A DNA stretch of 64,000 bases from WRDS01 sp964492775. Its GTDB lineage: Bacteria; Actinomycetota; Coriobacteriia; Anaerosomatales; PHET01. The position numbers and the translations under genes were made by a program. This document shows positions 23,633 to 33,247 of the stretch, in pieces (the first letter of the stretch is position 1; each line of letters begins with the position of its first letter). The notes under the pieces are model-generated. The model worked only from the letters and a program-made list of their open reading frames with translations. It ran no database searches and was not told where the DNA came from. The stretch lies in NCBI GenBank assembly GCA_964492775.1, contig CAZBLH010000001.1:71703-135702 (forward strand), read 5' to 3'.

Positions 23633-25132
23633 ATGTTCCTCGCTCTCACTGACGTCTCATTCTCGTACGAGGGTTCGCCTGCCGAGATACTCTCGTCGCT
23701 CGCCGTCTCGTTGCCCGGGGGCTGGACCGGCGTGGTCGGTCCGAACGGCAGCGGCAAGACGACGTTGATGCGCATCGCCGCCGGTGAGCTTCGGCCGACT
23801 TCCGGTGCCATCTCCCGTCCCGGTGACGCCGTCTACTGCCCGCAACCGACCGAGTTGCCGCCGGCCGGACTCGAGGAGTTCGCGCTTGACTGGGGCGCCG
23901 AGGCAGGCAAGCTGCGTTCGGTTCTCGGCATCGGAGACGACTGGCCGTGGCGCTTCGGCACGCTCTCGCACGGGGAGCGCAAGCGCCTGCAGCTCGCGGT
24001 CGCGCTGTGGCGGATGCCGCACGTGCTTGCCGTCGATGAACCGACCAACCACCTCGACGCGTCGGCCCGGCAGCTGGTGATGGGCGCGCTGCGCACGTTC
24101 GACGGCATCGGCCTGCTCGTGAGCCACGACCGCGGACTGCTCGACGCGCTCACGGAGCGGTCGCTCTTCCTCGCGCCCGGCCGGCCGGCGGTGCTCCGGC
24201 CGGGTTCCTACTCCGTAGCCAAGATGCAGGCGGAGATAGAGGGCGAGACGGCAGCGCGCGAGAGGGAGAATGCGAAGCGGGAGCTTGCCCGCTTGCGAAG
24301 GGCGGCGGCTCGCCGGAGGGTGGAGGCCGACCGCGCCCACTCGGCTCGCTCCAAGCGCAATCTCGATCCCAAGGACCGTGATGGGAAGGGGCGCATCGGC
24401 CTCGCCATCCTCACCGGGAAGGACGGCCAGGCGGGCAGGCTCTCGGCCCAGCTCGCGGGGCGCCTCAGGCTCGCAGAGGCCCGGCTGGATTCGACGTTTG
24501 CCGAGAAGGTGAGCGAAGGCACGATCTGGCTTCCTGAAGGGTACTCGGCGCGACGCACGGCCGCCGAGCTGCCTGCGATCGCGTTGCCGCTCGGTCCCGG
24601 CCGAACCCTCGAGGTGCCGGCGCTGGCCGTCGGCCCGCGCGACCGCATCGCGATCGTCGGGCCGAACGGCGCTGGCAAGTCGACGCTCGTCGGCGCGCTG
24701 CTCAAGCGCGCGAACCTCGAACCCGAGCGCGTGCTGTACCTGCCCCAGGAGGTGTCTGCCGAGGAATCCGCCGCCCTCCTTGCCGAGCTGGCGGGACTGC
24801 AGCCCGAGGTGCTCGGCAGGGTGCTCTCGGTCGTCGCACGGCTTGGGTCGTCCCCGGCCAGCCTGCTTGGGGGCCGCGCGCCGAGCCCAGGCGAGACCCG
24901 GAAACTCATGCTCGCGCTCGGCACGCTTCGCGAGCCGCACTTGGTGGTGATGGACGAGCCGACCAACCACCTCGATCTGCCGTCCACCGAGGCGCTCGAA
25001 GACGCTCTCGCCGAATGCCCCTGCGCGCTCGTCCTGGTGTCGCATGATGCGAAGTTCGTTGAACGGCTGGCGGATGTGCGGTGGGAGCTATGGCGTGATG
25101 ACGATGGAGTCTCTCGGCTGAGGGAAAGATGA
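23633..25132 (+). CDS. ABC-F family ATP-binding protein
   Basis: 499 residues with two ATPase cassettes and no membrane segment. Cassette 1 has GPNGSGKTT, the signature LSHGERKRL and AVDEPTNHLD. A charged helical linker (about 200-260) follows. Cassette 2 has GPNGAGKST and VMDEPTNHLD, but its signature reads PSPGETRKL instead of LSGGE, with no typical serine-glycine start. ABC-F proteins bind ribosomes, rescuing stalled translation or giving antibiotic resistance; the compact size and linker suggest a housekeeping or resistance type, which I cannot decide between. The ATG follows GGAGG at 7 bases. It ends shortly before the exporter promoter at 25144. Confidence 0.88.
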   Translation: MFLALTDVSFSYEGSPAEILSSLAVSLPGGWTGVVGPNGSGKTTLMRIAAGELRPTSGAISRPGDAVYCPQPTELPPAGLEEFALDWGAEAGKLRSVLGIGDDWPWRFGTLSHGERKRLQLAVALWRMPHVLAVDEPTNHLDASARQLVMGALRTFDGIGLLVSHDRGLLDALTERSLFLAPGRPAVLRPGSYSVAKMQAEIEGETAARERENAKRELARLRRAAARRRVEADRAHSARSKRNLDPKDRDGKGRIGLAILTGKDGQAGRLSAQLAGRLRLAEARLDSTFAEKVSEGTIWLPEGYSARRTAAELPAIALPLGPGRTLEVPALAVGPRDRIAIVGPNGAGKSTLVGALLKRANLEPERVLYLPQEVSAEESAALLAELAGLQPEVLGRVLSVVARLGSSPASLLGGRAPSPGETRKLMLALGTLREPHLVVMDEPTNHLDLPSTEALEDALAECPCALVLVSHDAKFVERLADVRWELWRDDDGVSRLRER

Positions 25133-25143
25133 GTGCGGGCTTC

Positions 25144-25172
25144 CTGACAGGTGAGCACGGAGGTCCTACAGT
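25144..25172 (+). promoter_or_regulatory. Promoter of the ABC-2 exporter operon
   Basis: CTGACA (25144-25149), a 17-base spacer and TACAGT (25167-25172) form a good housekeeping-type promoter just after the ABC-F stop and 38 bases before the exporter ATPase start. TGACAGGT recurs at 25145 and about 25175 and might be a regulator site. Confidence 0.55.
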
Positions 25173-25210
25173 GGTGACAGGTCGGCATCCGGAAGCAAGA
25201 GGGGATACGC

Positions 25211-26134
25211 ATGACGACAGTGATCGAGACGCGTGGCCTGGAGAAGCGGTTTGGGAAGGTGCGCGCGCTCGATGGCCTGGACCTGACCGTCGGGCAAGGC
25301 GAGGTCCACGGGTTTCTCGGCCCGAACGGCGCGGGGAAGACGACCACCATCCGCATCTTGCTCGGCCTGCTGCGATCCGACGGCGGTAGCGCCACGCTGC
25401 TCGGCGGCGATCCGTGGGCCGATGCAGTCAGGCTGCACCGACGTCTCGCCTACGTCCCCGGGGACGTCGAACTCTGGCCGAACCTCACCGGCGGCGAGAC
25501 GATAGACCTGCTCGGCAGGCTGCGCGGCTCGCTGGACGCGAAGCGCCGCGACGAACTCATCGAGCGGTTCGACCTCGACCCGACCAAGAAGGGCCGCACC
25601 TACTCGAAGGGCAACCGCCAGAAGGTCGCGCTCATCGCGGCGCTAGCCTCGAACGCCGAGTTGCTGATGCTGGACGAGCCGACCGCCGGTCTCGATCCGC
25701 TGATGGAGGCGGTCTTCCAAGAGATCATTCGTCAGCTGAAGGCCGAGGGGCGCACCGTACTGCTGTCGAGCCACATCCTCGCGCAGGTCGAGGTGCTCGC
25801 CGACAAGGTCTCCATCATCCGGCAGGGCCGAATCGTAGAGTCGGGGACCCTTCGAGACCTGCAGCATCTCCGCCGCACCACCTTCGTGGTCGACACTGTG
25901 CAGCCCGCCGAGCCTATCGCGGCGCTGCCGGGCGTCCGTGACTTCGCCTCAACCGATGGGCTTTGGAGCTTCGATGTCGACGCCGAGCAGATCGACGCCG
26001 TCGTGCGTGAGCTCGCGCGACTCGGGCTGCGCTCAATCACCTCGCACCCGCCGACTCTCGAGCAGTTGCTGCTGAGCCACTACAGTGACACGCACGAGGT
26101 GTCGGGCGAGGAGCTTGCCGAGGCGGAGCGATGA
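25211..26134 (+). CDS. ABC-2 exporter ATP-binding protein
   Basis: 307 residues. Walker A is GPNGAGKTTT, the signature region is YSKGNRQKVAL (a common variant in drug-export ATPases), Walker B is LLMLDEPTAGLDPL, and SSHILAQVEVLAD is the switch. The C-terminal 80 residues form the regulatory extension found in DrrA-type ATPases. It shares an ATGA overlap (26131-26134) with the permease. The pair probably exports a lipophilic compound or antibiotic. Confidence 0.92.
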   Translation: MTTVIETRGLEKRFGKVRALDGLDLTVGQGEVHGFLGPNGAGKTTTIRILLGLLRSDGGSATLLGGDPWADAVRLHRRLAYVPGDVELWPNLTGGETIDLLGRLRGSLDAKRRDELIERFDLDPTKKGRTYSKGNRQKVALIAALASNAELLMLDEPTAGLDPLMEAVFQEIIRQLKAEGRTVLLSSHILAQVEVLADKVSIIRQGRIVESGTLRDLQHLRRTTFVVDTVQPAEPIAALPGVRDFASTDGLWSFDVDAEQIDAVVRELARLGLRSITSHPPTLEQLLLSHYSDTHEVSGEELAEAER

Positions 26135-27762
26135 GTGCTGCAGCCGCGACACATACCGGTCAGGGCACGCTCGCGGGCACATGGTCGCTCGTCGGGTTCA
26201 CCCTGCGGCGGGACCGCTTCAAGCTCCTCGGCTGGATTCTCGGCGCTGCGCTGTTCTGGTTCTACTGCACCCGGGCGGTTCCAATCGCATACCCGAATCC
26301 GGAGGACCTCGAGGCCATCAAGCTGCTGCTCACTGGCCCCACAGGTCGCATGTGGCTAGGGCCGACGTATTTTCTCGACGACCTCACCCACCAGACGCTG
26401 ATCCCCTCGGGGTACGGTCTGTACCTCTCTATCCTCGTGGCACTCATGAGCATCCTGCTCGTCGTGCGCAACACTCGTGTGGAGGAGCAATCCGGCCGAG
26501 CCGATCTGGTGCGGGCCGGCGTGGTCGGACGCCACGCACCGCTTGCAGCGACGACGATCGTGGTGTTGCTCGCAAACCTTGCTGTTGCCATAGCGGTCCT
26601 GCTCGTGATGATCTCTGACCCACTCTTCGACCTCGACGGGGCGGTCCTCTTCGCTGCGGGTCAGTTCGTCACGGGCCTCGCGTTCGCCGGCCTCACGTTG
26701 CTCGTGGTTCAGGTCACTGAGTACTCGAGGACTGCCACAAGCATCTCTGCTGGATTGGGCCTCGGCGGAGCATTTCTGCTTCGCGCGATCGGCGACATGG
26801 GACACGAGCACGGCACTTGGCTGTCGTGGTGCTCGCCGCTCGCATGGCCGCAGCAGACCGCTCCCTACATCCTGGATCGCTGGTGGCCGCTGGCTCTTTC
26901 GCTAACGTTCGCGGTGGTCACGTCGGCGGCAGGAGCGTACTTGTCCACGAGGCGCGACGTCGGCGGGGGCTTCGTCGCGCCGCGCAGGGGTAACGCGCGC
27001 GCTTCGGTACTGCTCGGCTCGCCGCTTGGGCTTGCGTGGCGTCTGGAGCGCCGAGCGATTGCGTGGTGGGCGCTGGTGCTCTTCATGGTCGGCCTCGGCT
27101 ACGGTGCTTTCGTGGCCGATCTCGTCACCGAAGACATGCCCGAGGCGATACTCATGGTTCTCGGAGGCGAGGAGAACATCCGGGCGGCCTATCTTGCGTT
27201 CACCGCGCTCTTCAATGTGATCTGCGCCGCCATCTACGCCGTGCTCGCTGTGCAGGGTCTGCGCGCCGAGGAGGCAGGCGGCCGAGGGGAAGCGGTGCTC
27301 GCGACGGCTACCGGCCGTACGAGCTGGCTCGGCAGTACAGTCGCGGTCGCCGCGCTCGGCTCGGCGATCATCGTGATCGCGGCAGGAGTCGGACTGGGAG
27401 TCGGCGCCGCAGCGGCAATCGGCGAGTGGGATCTCGTCGGTGAGCTGCTGCTTGCACACCTCAACTCCCTGCCTCCAGTGTTCGTGGTGCTCGGCATCGC
27501 GGTGTTGCTGTTCGGGATCTACCCTCGTGGCGTCGGGCTTACATGGCTGGTGGTGGGGTGGGGGTTCCTCGCTGCTACGCTCGCACAGGTGCTGCCCGAC
27601 CTCCCCGAGCTGCTGATCAGTCTCTCGCCGTTTGAGCATCCCGCGCGGATGCCGCTCGAGGAGTTCGCCGCCCGGCCGGTCGTGTGGCTGAGTGTCATCG
27701 CCTTGGCGTGCGTCGCGGTGGGAATACTCGGCTTCAGAGGGCGCGACATCCAGTCGTGGTAA
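26131..27762 (+). CDS. ABC-2 exporter permease, double-length
   Basis: 543 residues with about 12 membrane segments in two similar halves, the arrangement of duplicated ABC-2 permeases that act with one ATPase gene. Landmarks are the N-terminal LVGFTLRRDRFKLLGWILG, a central loop RNTRVEEQSGRADLVRAGVVGRHAPL, and its echo LRAEEAGGRGEAVLATATGRTSWLGS in the second half. The two E..GR.E.vla echoes show the internal duplication. Translation is coupled to the ATPase gene by the 4-base overlap. Confidence 0.9.
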   Translation: MSAAAATHTGQGTLAGTWSLVGFTLRRDRFKLLGWILGAALFWFYCTRAVPIAYPNPEDLEAIKLLLTGPTGRMWLGPTYFLDDLTHQTLIPSGYGLYLSILVALMSILLVVRNTRVEEQSGRADLVRAGVVGRHAPLAATTIVVLLANLAVAIAVLLVMISDPLFDLDGAVLFAAGQFVTGLAFAGLTLLVVQVTEYSRTATSISAGLGLGGAFLLRAIGDMGHEHGTWLSWCSPLAWPQQTAPYILDRWWPLALSLTFAVVTSAAGAYLSTRRDVGGGFVAPRRGNARASVLLGSPLGLAWRLERRAIAWWALVLFMVGLGYGAFVADLVTEDMPEAILMVLGGEENIRAAYLAFTALFNVICAAIYAVLAVQGLRAEEAGGRGEAVLATATGRTSWLGSTVAVAALGSAIIVIAAGVGLGVGAAAAIGEWDLVGELLLAHLNSLPPVFVVLGIAVLLFGIYPRGVGLTWLVVGWGFLAATLAQVLPDLPELLISLSPFEHPARMPLEEFAARPVVWLSVIALACVAVGILGFRGRDIQSW

Positions 27763-27808
27763 GTCCGCGCGGGGCGCGTCTGTCCGCCGGCAAAGGAGGC
27801 CGACACTC

Positions 27809-28321
27809 ATGACCAAGACCATCTACCTGGCAGGCGGCTGCTTCTGGGGAGTGGAGGAGTACTACTCGGCGGTACCTGGCGTGATCGCGACTGAGGTCGG
27901 ATACGCCAACGGCAACACCGATACACCCACCTACGAGCAGGTTTGCACCGGCACGACCGGTCATACGGAGGCGGTCCGGGTCGACTACGACCCAGATGTG
28001 GCCCCGCTCACGTTCCTGCTCAAGCACTTCTTCGAGATCATCGACCCGACCTCGGTGAACCGGCAGGGCAACGACATCGGGACGCAGTACCGCACCGGCA
28101 TCTACTGGGTCGATCCGGGTGATCGCGAGGTCGTCGAGCAGGCGCTGGCCGAGGAGCAGCAGCGGCATCGCAAGCCGCTCGCGGTCGAGAGCGAGCCGCT
28201 CCGAAACTTCAGCCGCGCCGAGGAGTACCACCAGCGGTACCTGAAGAAGCACCCCTCCGGATACTGCCATATCCCGCGTTCGGCGATGGCCCGCGCCGCC
28301 TGCGCTCGGCCGACCGACTAA
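27809..28321 (+). CDS. msrA: Peptide methionine sulfoxide reductase MsrA
   Basis: 170 residues. The catalytic GCFWG has its cysteine at residue 11, and the family landmarks GVEEYYSAVPGVIATEVGYANG, YEQVCTGTTGHTEAVRVDYDP, GNDIGTQYRTGIY and AEEYHQRYLKK are all present. It reduces methionine-S-sulfoxide in oxidised proteins with thioredoxin as donor. A strong AAAGGAGG ribosome site precedes the ATG at 27809; the ORF upstream of that is permease shadow. The resolving cysteine may be one of the two near the C-terminus (GYCHI, AACARP). No MsrB neighbour. Confidence 0.95.
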   Translation: MTKTIYLAGGCFWGVEEYYSAVPGVIATEVGYANGNTDTPTYEQVCTGTTGHTEAVRVDYDPDVAPLTFLLKHFFEIIDPTSVNRQGNDIGTQYRTGIYWVDPGDREVVEQALAEEQQRHRKPLAVESEPLRNFSRAEEYHQRYLKKHPSGYCHIPRSAMARAACARPTD

Positions 28322-28415
28322 GCGCCCGGTAACCGCTCGCCACAGCGCGATCGGCTGTGGTACTATCGTCGACTGATACTTAATGTCAAGAACTATTGAT
28401 GTGGAGAATATTCCT

Positions 28416-28874
28416 GTGTCGTCCGCTCCCGTTCCTGATGAGCTTCTCGTAGACCTCGCTGACGTGATGCGAGGGCTATGGCGTAACGCGTCACGCGACT
28501 TCCATCTGCCTCAGGGTGCCGAGCGGCCCAAGCGCCAGCAGTACTGGGTGCTCGGCGCTCTCGAACAGGGGCCGCTGCGTATGCGGGAACTCGCCGAGCG
28601 CGCGTGTACCTCGCAGGCCTCGATCACTGGCGTGGTCGATCGCCTCGAGACGCTCGGCTTCGTCACGCGCACGCGTTCTGACAGCGACCGCCGAGTCGTT
28701 GAGGTAGCGCTAACGCCAGCGGGCGCCACCGAGATCGAGAGTCTCCGCCAGCGTGTCGCCGAGCGGATGCGCGTACTCACGGAGCCGCTTTCTCCCGAGG
28801 AGACGCGGGATCTGCTCGCGCTCTTGCGTAAGGTCTCCCGCAGCGAGAACAGCTGCGGGTCTCGCGGGCGCTGA
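28416..28874 (+). CDS. MarR-family transcriptional regulator
   Basis: 152 residues from a GTG with GGAG nine bases upstream. An ATG 33 bases earlier (28383) is in frame but has no ribosome site and would lie close to the probable -10 TACTAT. Winged-helix landmarks are LGALEQGPLRMRELAERACTSQASITGVVDRLETLGFV, then RTRSDSDRRVVEVALTPAG. TCAA-N6-TTGA just upstream (about 28387-28400) is a candidate operator. It precedes a DHA2 drug-efflux gene by 69 bases on the same strand, the usual emrR-emrB logic of ligand-released repression. Confidence 0.88.
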   Translation: MSSAPVPDELLVDLADVMRGLWRNASRDFHLPQGAERPKRQQYWVLGALEQGPLRMRELAERACTSQASITGVVDRLETLGFVTRTRSDSDRRVVEVALTPAGATEIESLRQRVAERMRVLTEPLSPEETRDLLALLRKVSRSENSCGSRGR

Positions 28875-28942
28875 CACTAGCGTCTCCCCTCAACCTTCTC
28901 GACCCAAGAACACCCCACTCGCCAGATTAGGAGTCGCCCCAC

Positions 28943-30592
28943 ATGCACCTGCGTGACCTGCCACAACGAAAGAAGATGTCCGTTCTCGGCGGAGTGCTGC
29001 TCGCCATGCTTCTCGGCGCGCTCGACCTCACCATCGTCTCGCCGGCGCTGCCTACGATCGTGCGCGACCTCGGCGGAATGGCGATGCTCTCATGGGTATT
29101 CACGATCTACTCACTTACCTCGACGATCACGATCCCGGTCGTCGGCAAGCTCTCCGACCTCTACGGTCGTAAGTGGTTCTACCTCGGTGGAATCACGATC
29201 TTCCTCATCGGGTCGGCGCTCTGTGGCGCGTCAGGTGAGCCGTTCTTCAATGTGATCTTCGAAGCACTCACCGGCAGCGCGAACCCGATGCTTCAGCTCA
29301 TCATCTTCCGAGGCATCCAGGGCATCGGCGGTGGCGCGATGATGGCGAACGCCATGGCGATCATCGGTGACCTGTTCACGCCTCGCGAACGTGGTCGCTA
29401 TCAGGGACTCACTGGTGGCGTGTTCGGCCTCGCGTCCGTCTTCGGTCCGATGCTCGGCGGATGGATCACCGACATCGCCTCGTGGCGCTGGGTGTTCTAC
29501 ATCAACCTGCCCTTCGGAATCCTCGCCCTCGCGGCCCTCACCGTCGTGATGCCGCGGCCGGAGCGGGGCGCGAAGCATGACATCGACTGGTGGGGCGTGC
29601 TTGCGTTGATCGCCGGGCTCGTCCCGCTGCTGCTCGCGCTCAGCTGGGGTGGTTCCGAGTATGCCTGGAACTCGTCGGTCATCTTGGGGCTGTTCGGGTT
29701 CGCCGGCATGGCGCTTCTGGTCTTCGTCTTCTGGGAGCTGCAGGCCAAAGAGCCCATTCTCGACGTGCGCCTCTTTGGCGACAGCTCGTTCGTCGCCAGC
29801 ATGGTCGTGCTGTTCCTGTCCGGCGCCGGGATGTTCGCTGCCGAGATGTTCCTGCCGACGTTCATGCAGATCGCCCAGGGCGCTTCGGCCTCCAACGCCG
29901 GCGCGCTGCTGACGCCGCTTCTCGTCTCGATGGTCACGGCGTCATTCCTGAGCGGTCAGCTCATCAGCCGCACCGGGCGGTACAAGCTCTACGGCATCAT
30001 TGGACTCGCCAGCTCAACGATCGGTCTCTTCGGTCTCTCACGCGTGTCTGTTGACACCAGCGGACTTCAGCTCGCCACCAACATGGTACTCACGGGAGCC
30101 GGACTCGGCGTGACCATGCCGATGTTCACGATTTCGCTGCAGTCGCAGTTTCCGCGGCGAATTGGCGAGGTGACCGGCGCGATGCAGTTCTTCCGCTCGA
30201 TCGGCGGCACCGTCGGCGTGGCGCTGCTCGGCGGCGTGATGAACGCGCGCCTTGCCTCCGAGCTTTCGTCGCTCGTCGAGGCGCAGAAGCCGTTGTTCGG
30301 CGGCGCGTACGAGACCTTCGCCGAGCTTGCGAGCAACCCCGCTGCGCTTCTGAACGAGGGCGCGATGCAGGCGATCGCAGCGAAGCTGCCGGCCGAGATG
30401 CTGCCTTTGCTCAAGACCTTCGCGGTCGACTTGAAGCAGGCAGTGGCGGCTGGCGTGGCGCTCGCGTTCCTCGGTGCGTTCGTGATGATGGCCGTCGCGT
30501 TCGTCGGGATGTTCTTCGTGCGCGAGGTCGAGCTTGCCGGCTCGCCTCAGCCCGAGGTGGCGGAGGCGGTGGAGGCTGAGCCGGCCGCCTAG
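28943..30592 (+). CDS. DHA2-family (EmrB/QacA) multidrug MFS transporter
   Basis: 549 residues, about 14 membrane segments. LDLTIVSPALPTIVRDLG in TM1 is the DHA2 family motif, KLSDLYGRKWFY is motif A, and IFRGIQGIGGGAMMANAMAIIGDLF and RGRYQGLTGGVFGLASVFGPMLGGWI are motifs B and C of H+-antiporters. A loop with residues about 430-480 (SSLVEAQKPLFGGAYETF) lies between the last membrane segments. It exports hydrophobic drugs or metabolites with the proton gradient. AGGAG lies ten bases before the ATG at 28943. It is likely co-regulated with the preceding MarR gene. Confidence 0.92.
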   Translation: MHLRDLPQRKKMSVLGGVLLAMLLGALDLTIVSPALPTIVRDLGGMAMLSWVFTIYSLTSTITIPVVGKLSDLYGRKWFYLGGITIFLIGSALCGASGEPFFNVIFEALTGSANPMLQLIIFRGIQGIGGGAMMANAMAIIGDLFTPRERGRYQGLTGGVFGLASVFGPMLGGWITDIASWRWVFYINLPFGILALAALTVVMPRPERGAKHDIDWWGVLALIAGLVPLLLALSWGGSEYAWNSSVILGLFGFAGMALLVFVFWELQAKEPILDVRLFGDSSFVASMVVLFLSGAGMFAAEMFLPTFMQIAQGASASNAGALLTPLLVSMVTASFLSGQLISRTGRYKLYGIIGLASSTIGLFGLSRVSVDTSGLQLATNMVLTGAGLGVTMPMFTISLQSQFPRRIGEVTGAMQFFRSIGGTVGVALLGGVMNARLASELSSLVEAQKPLFGGAYETFAELASNPAALLNEGAMQAIAAKLPAEMLPLLKTFAVDLKQAVAAGVALAFLGAFVMMAVAFVGMFFVREVELAGSPQPEVAEAVEAEPAA

Positions 30593-30832
30593 AGCTGGCA
30601 CGTTGACGCGGTATCTTGAGCCACCCGCGCCGGGGTCCCGCGCTGCCTCCGTTGTGCCTGTAGAGACTCGCGAATCGCATCCTGCTAGACTGTAGCTCGC
30701 ACGGGGGAGCGTGGATAGCGGCGCAAGAGCCAGCCGTCAGGGAATTGTCGGCTTCGATTATCCTTGTCGCCGCATACACTCCGTGTCGCGTACCATGCGC
30801 CCATGCTCGGGCGGAAGGCATTAGGAGTTGAA

Positions 30833-31558
30833 TTGATTGAGCTCGTCGGTGTAAACAAACATTTCGGCAGCCACCAGGCGCTGAAGGATGTCAGTCTCCA
30901 GGTTCCTACGGGCCAGAAACTCGTCGTGATCGGGCCGTCCGGCTCGGGCAAGTCGACGCTGATCCGCTGTATCAACATGCTTGAGAAGCCGAACTCCGGC
31001 CAGGTCATCGTGGACGGGGTCGACCTCACTGCACCGCGCGCTCCCATCGCGAAGGTCAGGCAGTCGGTCGCGATGGTCTTCCAGCAGTTCAACCTGTATC
31101 CGCACAAGACCGTACTTGAGAACGTCTCGCTCGCTCCTATCGTGGTCAAGGGTGTGCCGAAGGCCGAGGCAACCGAGTCGGCACTCAAGTACCTCGAACG
31201 CGTTGGGCTGAGCGAGAAGGCCGACAAGTACCCTGCTCAGCTGTCCGGTGGACAACAGCAGCGTGTCGCCATCGCCCGGGCGCTCAACATGCACCCGAAG
31301 ATCATGCTCTTCGACGAGCCGACGTCAGCGCTCGATCCCGAGATGATCCAAGAGGTGCTCGAGGTCATCATCGACCTCGCTCAGGGTGGTATCACGATGG
31401 TCGTGGTCACGCACGAGATGGGTTTCGCGCGTGAGGCTGCGGATCGCGTGATCTTCCTCGATGACGGTCAGGTCATCGAAGATGGAACGCCCGAGCACTT
31501 CTTCCAGAATCCGCAGCACGATCGGACGAAGTTGTTCTTGAGCAAGATCCTGCGCTAG
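30833..31558 (+). CDS. Polar amino-acid ABC transporter ATP-binding protein
   Basis: 241 residues from a TTG with AGGAG five bases upstream, exactly the length of GlnQ-type ATPases; the frame extends to 30764 without support. Walker A is GPSGSGKST, the Q-loop VFQQFNLYPHKTVLENVSLAP is typical of amino-acid importers, and the signature LSGGQQQR, Walker B MLFDEPTSALDPE and switch VTHEMGFA are intact. It heads a four-gene uptake operon (30833-33930) with binding protein and two permeases. Confidence 0.92.
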   Translation: MIELVGVNKHFGSHQALKDVSLQVPTGQKLVVIGPSGSGKSTLIRCINMLEKPNSGQVIVDGVDLTAPRAPIAKVRQSVAMVFQQFNLYPHKTVLENVSLAPIVVKGVPKAEATESALKYLERVGLSEKADKYPAQLSGGQQQRVAIARALNMHPKIMLFDEPTSALDPEMIQEVLEVIIDLAQGGITMVVVTHEMGFAREAADRVIFLDDGQVIEDGTPEHFFQNPQHDRTKLFLSKILR

Positions 31559-31665
31559 TCTGGCGCACTGAATCAGTCAGTCGAGGCCGCCTCCGGCCTC
31601 TGGGATGAGTAGCACGTCGCATCGGTAAGCCCGGGGAGGCACGGGTCCATTGGTAGGGAGGAAGT

Positions 31666-32499
31666 ATGAAGAAGCTGCTACTTACGCTGTCGCTGGTGTT
31701 GGTGCTGTGCCTGGGTGCCTTCGCGCTCACCGGGTGCGGTGGCGCCGAGGAGCCCGAAGAGCCCACGACTGAAGAGCCCGCCGTCGAGCTGCCGGCTGGC
31801 GTTCAGGCCATCAAGGACGCCGGGACGCTCCGTGTTGGCGTCAAGGCTGACGTGCCGAACTTCGGCCTCCAGGATGCTGCCACTGGCGAGTTCTCCGGCA
31901 TGGAGATCGACCTGGCAATCGCACTTGCCGAGCGCATCGGCCTGTCCGCAGATGACGTGAAGTTCGAGGCCGTCACGGCCAAGACCCGCGGTCCGCTGCT
32001 CGACAACGGCCAGCTCGACGTCGTTATCGCTACGTTCACGATCAAGCCTGAGCGTCTTGAGCAGTGGAACTTCTCGCAGCCGTACTACCAGGACGAGGTT
32101 GGTCTGCTGGTGAAGAAGTCCGCTGGTTTCAAGGGTCTTGCTGATCTCGATGGCAAGACGATCGGTGTCGCCCAGGGTGCCACCTCGCGTGACGCTGCCC
32201 AGGCAGAAGCCGACAAGGCCGGCATCAAGGTCAGCTTCCTTGAGTTCGCCACCTACCCCGAGATCAACGCAGCTCTCGAGTCCGGCCGCGTCGATGCCTT
32301 CTGCGTCGACAAGTCCATCCTTTCGGGCTATGTGACCGACCAGACCGAGATCCTTCCGGACGGCTTCTCGCCGCAGGACTACGGCGTAGCCTCCAAGCTC
32401 GGCACCGATGACCTGACCCAGTTCATCAATGACATGCTCGATGAGATGGAAGCCAACGGCGAGATGGATGCTCTCCTCGCGAAGTGGGGTCTGTCGTAA
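31666..32499 (+). CDS. Polar amino-acid ABC transporter substrate-binding lipoprotein
   Basis: 277 residues. A signal peptide ends in the lipobox LTGC (Cys25), then comes an acidic Glu/Pro/Thr linker and a type-II periplasmic-binding fold: TLRVGVKADVPNFGLQD, GMEIDLAIALAERIG, FTIKPERLEQWNFSQPYYQDEVGLLV and GVAQGATSRDAAQ. It resembles glutamate/aspartate- or glutamine-binding proteins; the exact ligand is not readable. GGGAGGAAG precedes the ATG. Lipid anchoring fits a single-membrane cell envelope. Confidence 0.92.
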   Translation: MKKLLLTLSLVLVLCLGAFALTGCGGAEEPEEPTTEEPAVELPAGVQAIKDAGTLRVGVKADVPNFGLQDAATGEFSGMEIDLAIALAERIGLSADDVKFEAVTAKTRGPLLDNGQLDVVIATFTIKPERLEQWNFSQPYYQDEVGLLVKKSAGFKGLADLDGKTIGVAQGATSRDAAQAEADKAGIKVSFLEFATYPEINAALESGRVDAFCVDKSILSGYVTDQTEILPDGFSPQDYGVASKLGTDDLTQFINDMLDEMEANGEMDALLAKWGLS

Positions 32500-32536
32500 C
32501 CCGTCGTCTTAACTGACGAGGGCCGATATCGAAAAC

Positions 32537-33247
32537 ATGGCTGAGCTGATCTCCCGCATAGGCTTCCTGCAACAGGGGCCATTCTCGATACCTCGCTGGC
32601 AGGCGCTGTTTGAGAACATCGACCTGATCTGGCAAGGGGCGCTCGTCACACTGCTGGTGGCGTCCCTAGGGCTGGCGCTCGCGCTGGTCCTAGGGATCGT
32701 CATCGGCGTAATGTCCGCATCACACTGGCGGATTCCTCGCGCATTCGCGCGTGCATACGTCGAGTTCTTCCAGAACACCCCGCTGCTCATTCAGGTGTTC
32801 ATGCTCTACAACGCGCTTCCGATCCTGTATCCGAAGCTGTTCATCCCAGTTGTCGTGATCGGCATCATGGGTGTGGGCATGTACCACGGCGCCTACATCG
32901 CCGAGGTCGTGCGAGCGGGCATCCAGTCGATCGGCGGCGGTCAGCTCGAGGCCGCTCTGTCACAAGGCTTCACCTATGTGGGCGCCATGCGCTACATCAT
33001 CATCCCGCAGGCGATGCGCATCGTCCTGCCGCCGCTCACAAACCAGGCCGTCAACCTCATCAAGAACACGTCGGTGATCGCGATCATCGCCGGCGGTGAT
33101 CTGATGTACGCAGGAGACTCGTTCGCTGGTCGCTACGGGCACTATGGTCCGACCTACATCGTCGTGGGCGGCCTTTACTTCCTGATGTGCTTCCCGCTCG
33201 CTACGCTCGCGCGGCGCCTTGAGGAACGTCTGAGGGCAGGCCAATGA
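32537..33247 (+). CDS. Polar amino-acid ABC transporter permease 1
   Basis: 236 residues, HisM/GlnP type with about five membrane segments. The EAA loop is GGGQLEAALSQGFTYVGAMRYIIIPQAMRIVLPPLTNQAVNLIKNTS spread over residues about 133-177. FFQNTPLLIQVFMLY is the family N-terminal motif. The ATG at 32537 has only a weak ribosome site (GAGGG 14 bases upstream). Its stop region overlaps the start of permease 2 by four bases. Confidence 0.92.
   Translation: MAELISRIGFLQQGPFSIPRWQALFENIDLIWQGALVTLLVASLGLALALVLGIVIGVMSASHWRIPRAFARAYVEFFQNTPLLIQVFMLYNALPILYPKLFIPVVVIGIMGVGMYHGAYIAEVVRAGIQSIGGGQLEAALSQGFTYVGAMRYIIIPQAMRIVLPPLTNQAVNLIKNTSVIAIIAGGDLMYAGDSFAGRYGHYGPTYIVVGGLYFLMCFPLATLARRLEERLRAGQ

Noticed and set aside
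23657..25045. A 462-residue minus-strand ORF
   Set aside because: Antisense shadow of the ABC-F gene, without ribosome site or family motif.
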